Assembly (NCBI GenBank): GCA_938050265.1
Contig: CALLJT010000082.1
Location: 1-10,057, forward strand
Direction: 5' to 3'
Length of the DNA: 10,057 nt
DNA from: Candidatus Saccharimonadia bacterium
Lineage (GTDB): Bacteria > Patescibacteriota > Saccharimonadia > Saccharimonadales > SZUA-47
A program made the translations under genes and the position numbers. The notes under the pieces were generated by a model. The model had not been told where the DNA came from. It saw nothing but the letters and a program-made list of their open reading frames with translations, and did not search any database. Positions within the stretch are counted from its first letter, which is position 1. Each line of letters opens with the position of its first letter. Below, piece by piece: positions 6,874-10,057 of the stretch.

Positions 6874-6879
6874 ATAGTA
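6874..6879 (-). promoter_or_regulatory. Candidate -10 box of mutY
   Basis: TACTAT on the minus strand ends 7 nt before the ATG at 6866. No -35 lies at normal spacing; TTGCAG is present but 20 bp away. No Shine-Dalgarno is close to the ATG, so a leaderless mRNA is likely. Confidence 0.4.
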
Positions 6880-6908
6880 CACCACCGCTTGCGTAACTCC
6901 TGCAATTT

Positions 6909-6929
6909 GCTAGAGGTCGGACCCCTAGC
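6909..6929. repeat. 21-bp near-perfect palindrome between mutY and tyrA
   Basis: GCTAGAGGTC and GACCCCTAGC flank a central G; nine of ten pairs match. It lies between the divergent mutY and tyrA promoters and ends 13 bp before the tyrA -35 candidate. No T-tract follows, so it is more like an operator than a terminator. Confidence 0.5.
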
Positions 6930-6942
6930 AAAGGGGGTGTGT

Positions 6943-6971
6943 TTGGGGGCGGCTGGGGAGTGCTGTATGCT
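6943..6971 (+). promoter_or_regulatory. Candidate promoter of tyrA
   Basis: TTGGGG (6943-6948) and TATGCT (6966-6971) are 17 bp apart. The predicted start is only a few nt before the ATG at 6981. AAAGAG just before the ATG is at most a weak ribosome site. Confidence 0.4.
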
Positions 6972-6980
6972 AAAGAGATT

Positions 6981-7718
6981 ATGAAGTTTGGAATAGTCGG
7001 GTATGGCGCGTTTGGGAGTTTGCTTGCGCGGCTCTTGTCAGGGCACGGTCAGGTTATGGTGTTTGATCAGTCGAGTGAACGCTCAGAGCCCATACCTCCC
7101 GGTGTAATGTTCACGGAGCGATATGGTGATTTAGCTGGCTGTAGTGCCGTGTTCATCGCGACACCACTTGAGTCGATTCGTGACGTGTGCGAGCAGCTTT
7201 CTCTAGTCGTGCAAGACGATATGATTGTGGCTGATGTCTGCTCGGTTAAAGTTAAACCCGCACAGGTCATGCAGGAGATTTTGGGTGGTCGATGTCGGCT
7301 ACTGGCAACACACCCGTTGTTTGGTCCACAGACAGTGTCTAGCGTAGACGACGTCGCGGGCAAGAAGCTTGTTTGGCATGAGATTTCTGATGAAGGCGGT
7401 TTTGGTCCACTGCGTGAGCTTTTTGAGCAGGGTCTCGGTATCGAGATAGTCGAGGTGTCGCCAGAAGAGCACGACAGGGAAATGGCCTGGGTGCATGGTC
7501 TGACGTTTTTTGCAGGCAAAGCACTGCTCAGTATGAACCCGCCGACGAGCACACTCGGTACAAACTACTATCAGAAACTGCTCGATCTAGTTGAAGTTGA
7601 AAAAGGCCACAGCGACGAGCTATTTATGACAATTCAGCAGGGAAATCCGTATACAGACGACATTCGTCGTGAGTTCATGAACAGCCTGCAGAAGCTTGAA
7701 GATCACATTGCTGAATAG
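6981..7718 (+). CDS. tyrA: Prephenate/arogenate dehydrogenase family protein
   Basis: In this family the enzyme oxidatively decarboxylates prephenate or arogenate with NAD(P)+ on the way to tyrosine. The ATG at 6981 puts the Rossmann fold at the N-terminus: MKFGIVGYGAFGSLLARLL with GxGxxG at residues 7-12 and Asp29 at the end of strand two, which favours NAD+. IATPLESI, ADVCSVKVKP (Ser88) and LLATHPLFGPQ (His111) are family motifs. HGLTFFAGKAL (His172) begins the helical dimerisation domain. It has 245 residues and no ACT or chorismate mutase domain. A GTG 14 codons upstream is in frame but adds a glycine-rich stretch unlike the family. No other aromatic pathway gene lies in the window, so it may act as an isolated step. 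It converges with the tsaC-like gene, with 10 bp between stops and no terminator. Confidence 0.85.
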   Translation: MKFGIVGYGAFGSLLARLLSGHGQVMVFDQSSERSEPIPPGVMFTERYGDLAGCSAVFIATPLESIRDVCEQLSLVVQDDMIVADVCSVKVKPAQVMQEILGGRCRLLATHPLFGPQTVSSVDDVAGKKLVWHEISDEGGFGPLRELFEQGLGIEIVEVSPEEHDREMAWVHGLTFFAGKALLSMNPPTSTLGTNYYQKLLDLVEVEKGHSDELFMTIQQGNPYTDDIRREFMNSLQKLEDHIAE

Positions 7719-7728
7719 TAACGTGGGT

Positions 7729-8286
7729 TTATTCGCGTAGTATTTCTTCTGTGCCGTCTGGGTGTATGCGGATGAGTTTGGACGGCTTAGTGTTCTCTAT
7801 GGTTCCGCCGTCGATGTACATGTCTACGTTGTCGCCGAAGTACGCACGCGCTTCATGAATATTTTTCGCCGGAGGTAGTCCGTTTGGGTTAGCGCTTGGT
7901 GCACAGAGGGGTCCGGTTTTTTCCAAGAGTAGACGTATCTCGGTGTTCTTAGGTACTCTGCAAGCTATTTCGTCCACATTAAACTGAATGTCAGGGTACT
8001 TTATGCCGGGGTTGTAGATCATGCTTACGGGGCCGGGCCAGTATCTCTCGAATACGTTTTTAGTTTCATCTCCTGGGTCACCAAAATTTCTTACGTCGTT
8101 TATGGATCCTGCAAGCACGATAAAGCCTTTATCGTTACCTCTGTTTTTAATTTTGCGTAGCCGCTGTATCGACTGGGGTAGGTTTGCGTTACAAAATACC
8201 CCATAAATCGTATCCGATGGCATGATAACAATGCCACCCTGCAAGAGGCATTGCACAAGCCCAGGAGTCTCGTAGAGTGTGTTCAT
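7729..8286 (-). CDS. tsaC: TsaC/Sua5/YrdC family L-threonylcarbamoyladenylate synthase
   Basis: The family makes threonylcarbamoyl-AMP from threonine, bicarbonate and ATP, the first step of the t6A37 modification in ANN-decoding tRNAs; TsaD and partners finish it. The 185 residues span one YrdC domain. Seen are GGIVIMPSDTIYGVFCNA (the P-S-D-T-I-Y-G core at 23-29; most members have P-T-D-T), KIKNRGNDKGFIVL (KNRG at 47-50, normally KxR), RYWPGPVSMI, ACRVP and GPLCAPSANPNG. No Sua5 C-terminal domain is present, so it is the short TsaC type. The ATG at 8286 is preferred over the one at 8334: the earlier one would overlap the neighbour's promoter and start, and two -10-like boxes (8293-8300) sit right before 8286. 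It is divergent from the membrane protein gene, 39 bp away. Confidence 0.87.
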   Translation of the reverse strand: MNTLYETPGLVQCLLQGGIVIMPSDTIYGVFCNANLPQSIQRLRKIKNRGNDKGFIVLAGSINDVRNFGDPGDETKNVFERYWPGPVSMIYNPGIKYPDIQFNVDEIACRVPKNTEIRLLLEKTGPLCAPSANPNGLPPAKNIHEARAYFGDNVDMYIDGGTIENTKPSKLIRIHPDGTEEILRE

Positions 8287-8292
8287 GTAGCT

Positions 8293-8300
8293 ATAGTATA
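8293..8300 (-). promoter_or_regulatory. -10 box of tsaC, leaderless arrangement
   Basis: On the minus strand TATACT (8295-8300) and the overlapping TACTAT (8293-8298) end 8 and 6 nt before the ATG at 8286. No -35 and no Shine-Dalgarno is seen. Confidence 0.5.
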
Positions 8301-8313
8301 CCCTTTTGTGTTG

Positions 8314-8319
8314 TATCAT
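8314..8319 (+). promoter_or_regulatory. -10 box of the membrane protein gene, leaderless arrangement
   Basis: TATCAT ends 6 nt before the ATG at 8326. The place for its -35 (8291-8296) overlaps the divergent tsaC -10, so both promoters could hardly be occupied at once. No Shine-Dalgarno is present beyond a weak GGTGG. Confidence 0.45.
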
Positions 8320-8325
8320 GGTGGC

Positions 8326-9468
8326 ATGAATCAATCACATCAACATTTTCTGGATTGTTCAATGCTGCCAGAGAAGTCGCTGAAATATAATTTTATCAAT
8401 AGGGGTGGCAGGGCAGTCGCTGCGCCCAGGCTATCCAGGAAAAAGAAACTGTTTGAAGCTGTTCGGTTTTTTATAGCTTCGCCGCGGGTAGCTGCTGTGT
8501 TGGCGCTCCCGTTTATGATAGTGCTTAGTTTTGCATTCAGGTCAATATACGGCTTCGCTGCTCTTGTGGCCGTAGGAGCGCTAGTCGTATGGTATCAAAA
8601 AACAAAGAGAGAGGAAGCAGAAGCGAGCTTTAACGCATTCATGAAAAAGAATAATGCGCAGTTTGGCGGCATGCTCACAGATGCGACTGCAAGACCGTTC
8701 ATGTACGGGATTGGCCGCAATTCGATGCGCGACACAGCGATAAAGATCCTGCACAAAGGCGTTCATGTCGGCATATATCAGTACAGGTATACGGTTGGCG
8801 AAGGGGTGAAAAAGAGAACGCACAAATATACGATCATGCATGTCACGTCAAAAGTTGAGTTCCCACACCTTGTGCTTGATTCAAGGAGTAATGACGGGCT
8901 TATGAGTAATATCCCGACCGTGTTTGACGATGACCAGCGGTTGACGCTTGAAGGGGATTTCAACAAATACTTCGACTTTTTCGCCCCGGAACTGTACCGG
9001 ATAGAAGCGCTCAACGTACTTACCCCGGTGTTTATGCAGCTGCTTATTGACCAGGGATCACCCTATGATATCGAAATCAGGGGGCACGATACGTTTCTGA
9101 TCCATAAAGGGAACGCTCTCAACAGTACAGAGCTGCCTAAGATGTTTCGTGCGATGGACGCTATTATTGAAAACTTTAAACAGCGGAGTGAAACATGGCA
9201 CTTTGCTATCAACCCGCACCAGAAACCCGTGTTGCGCCAGACAAAAGGCAATAATGCTCTCAGGATTGGCGACGCACGCATATCAACGTTTGGTTTGTTT
9301 ATCCCTCTCATCGCAGTGATTGTCTATGTTGGAGTGACGGGAACACCAATTTTTTACCCTGGGCTGGTGGCGGTGACTGTTGGATCATTCGTCGCATTTT
9401 ACTACTATGAACAACGCCGCTATCAAAAACGTCGCGAGGCTTCGTATATAAAATGGGGTAGTTCGTAG
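8326..9468 (+). CDS. Four-helix membrane protein with a large cytoplasmic-type middle domain, unknown function
   Basis: The 380-residue protein starts at the ATG preceded by a -10 box; an in-frame ATG at 8251 would run across the tsaC start and is rejected. Two hydrophobic helices lie at about 53-72 and 75-92, after a basic stretch (RLSRKKK) that suggests a cytoplasmic N-terminus. A soluble domain of about 225 residues follows (93-318), rich in beta-type sequence, for example HKYTIMHVTSKVEFPHLVLD and DQRLTLEGDFNKYFDFFAPE. Two more helices close the protein at about 321-338 and 343-361, with a basic tail (YEQRRYQKRREASY). With an even number of helices both ends and the middle domain should face the cytoplasm. 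No catalytic motif is recognised. The layout recalls DUF-type membrane proteins such as DUF3137, but this is only a resemblance. Confidence 0.8.
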   Translation: MNQSHQHFLDCSMLPEKSLKYNFINRGGRAVAAPRLSRKKKLFEAVRFFIASPRVAAVLALPFMIVLSFAFRSIYGFAALVAVGALVVWYQKTKREEAEASFNAFMKKNNAQFGGMLTDATARPFMYGIGRNSMRDTAIKILHKGVHVGIYQYRYTVGEGVKKRTHKYTIMHVTSKVEFPHLVLDSRSNDGLMSNIPTVFDDDQRLTLEGDFNKYFDFFAPELYRIEALNVLTPVFMQLLIDQGSPYDIEIRGHDTFLIHKGNALNSTELPKMFRAMDAIIENFKQRSETWHFAINPHQKPVLRQTKGNNALRIGDARISTFGLFIPLIAVIVYVGVTGTPIFYPGLVAVTVGSFVAFYYYEQRRYQKRREASYIKWGSS

Positions 9469-9470
9469 GG

Positions 9471-9489
9471 CAGGGTGCGGGCGACCCTG
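9471..9489 (+). other. Hairpin just after the membrane protein gene
   Basis: CAGGGT and ACCCTG form a 6-bp stem with a 7-nt loop, 3 nt after the stop codon. No T-tract follows. It stands directly before the stronger terminator and may protect the mRNA 3' end. Confidence 0.35.
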
Positions 9490-9497
9490 GCGAGCAC

Positions 9498-9528
9498 AAA
9501 AAAAGAGCGCCAGGGCGGCGCTCTTTCT
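9498..9528. terminator. Strong two-way rho-independent terminator
   Basis: AAAGAGCGCC (9502-9511) and GGCGCTCTTT (9517-9526) form a perfect 10-bp stem with a 5-nt loop. On the minus strand the tail is seven T (9498-9504), ideal for the gene ending at 9558. On the + strand the tail is CTCTTTCT, weaker, serving the membrane protein gene. It lies between two converging genes. Confidence 0.88.
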
Positions 9529-9557
9529 AAGGGTGTACGTATAGAAGATACGTGTGG

Positions 9558-10057
9558 CTATGACTCTTCGACGTCGTCTACTTCTAGACTTTCTCCATCG
9601 TCATCGTGTTCAGCATCAAACCCGTGGTGTCTATGACCTTTGCGGCCAGACTTTTCACCTCGTTCTGGCTTGATGTCGTCTAGGTCGATACCCTCAGCTT
9701 CGGCCCAGGCTTCTAGGTCGTCACGGGCTTCTTCCATGGCTGCTCGTATGTCTTCACGGCTCAGATCTTGGTCTTTCAAAGCCTCTTTTTCGGTCCGTAG
9801 TTCAGCAAACTTTGCTTCGAGCGCATCACGCTGTTCTTGTGTAAGCGTACCTTCGGTGACGAGCCCGTCTAGATGGGCTGTTTTTGCAGCTTCTCGTTCG
9901 GCCATTCTCTCAGCTCGTTGCGCCTCAAAAGATGCTTCTACGGTCGCGACGTCGCTCCCTGTATCGGCTGCAATCTGCTCTATAAGTGCCGTTCGTCGTT
10001 CGCCGTCTCCTCCGTGAGCATTGACTGCGCCAACAGCAACAGATAACTGTGGTGGAA
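9558..10057 (-). CDS. Secreted charged helical protein with His/Asp-rich tail (5' end cut off)
   Basis: The frame is open to the right edge, so the start lies outside; the ATG at 9905 is internal. The first visible residues (PPQLSVAVGAVNA) look like the end of a signal peptide with an AxA-like cleavage site. About 140 residues of charged helix follow (ALIEQIAADTGSDVATVEAS, then AQRAERMAEREAAKTAHLDG). Two segments have the spacer-helix style of domains common in saccharibacterial secreted proteins: LVTEGTLTQEQRDALEAKFA and LEAWAEAEGIDLDDI. The C-terminus is strongly polar: HRHHGFDAEHDDDGES, then an acidic end, which could bind divalent metal. No enzyme motif is visible. A strong terminator with a seven-T tail follows 30 nt after the stop. 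I am fairly sure it is a real exported protein; the role is unknown. Confidence 0.75.
   Translation of the reverse strand, partial: PPQLSVAVGAVNAHGGDGERRTALIEQIAADTGSDVATVEASFEAQRAERMAEREAAKTAHLDGLVTEGTLTQEQRDALEAKFAELRTEKEALKDQDLSREDIRAAMEEARDDLEAWAEAEGIDLDDIKPERGEKSGRKGHRHHGFDAEHDDDGESLEVDDVEES

Noticed and set aside
6867..6905. TTG start of mutY at 6905
   Set aside because: It adds 13 residues before the conserved domain; the ATG at 6866 fits E. coli numbering and has a -10 box just before it.
6939..6980. GTG start of tyrA at 6939
   Set aside because: It would add a glycine-rich stretch before the Rossmann fold and run through the promoter; ATG 6981 starts directly at the fold.
7067..7552. 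Minus-strand frame of 161 codons inside tyrA
   Set aside because: Ser/Pro/Cys-rich shadow of a conserved gene, with no start signal.
8251..8325. ATG at 8251 as start of the membrane protein
   Set aside because: It would cross the tsaC start and both promoters; ATG 8326 has a -10 box 6 nt before it.
9640..10017. Plus-strand frame of 125 codons opposite the secreted protein
   Set aside because: Its Ser/Arg/Ala-rich composition is what the complement of a Glu/Ala/Arg-rich helix gives; the minus-strand gene has a matching terminator.
1..10057. CRISPR arrays, tRNA, rRNA, transposases, integrases
   Set aside because: No regularly spaced repeats, cloverleaf, rRNA-like stretch or transposase/integrase motif was seen on either strand.

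Overview
The window looks like part of a Candidatus Saccharibacteria (TM7) or related Patescibacteria genome. This rests on gene content and protein style, not on a marker gene. The clues are an N-terminally anchored protein with two dockerin repeats of the NGSVDIFDLS type, a MutY-like glycosylase without the iron-sulfur cysteines, short single-gene transcription units, and a secreted charged helical protein at the right edge of a kind I associate with this group. Stop codons TAG, TAA and TGA all appear to end genes, so the standard bacterial code fits.

Left part (1-3380, + strand): two secreted or surface-anchored proteins for polysaccharides. The first is a 5'-truncated gene with a membrane anchor, a dockerin pair and a parallel beta-helix. 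The second is a membrane-anchored glycoside hydrolase family 6 (cellulase-type) enzyme with its own good sigma70-type promoter. They probably act outside the cell on a beta-glucan or plant-type polymer.

Middle (3381-6866): a small coiled-coil gene on the minus strand, separated from the GH6 gene by a large imperfect inverted repeat that folds as a rod on the + strand. Next come a malic enzyme (+) and a disrupted minus-strand gene with a cupin-like C-terminus, read in three segments. The disrupted gene overlaps the malic enzyme tail to tail by 4 bp. A MutY-type adenine glycosylase (-) follows.

Right part (6867-10057): a prephenate/arogenate dehydrogenase family protein (+), a TsaC/Sua5/YrdC family tRNA-modification protein (-), a four-helix membrane protein of unknown function (+), and the 3' part of a secreted helical His/Asp-rich protein (-). 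A strong two-way terminator separates the last two.

The genes from 3596 onward alternate strand almost one by one, so there is little room for operons. Several have a -10-like hexamer only 6-9 nt before the ATG and no Shine-Dalgarno sequence, which suggests leaderless mRNAs. The 76-codon gene is the exception, with a near-perfect Shine-Dalgarno. No tRNA, rRNA, CRISPR array or transposase gene was seen.
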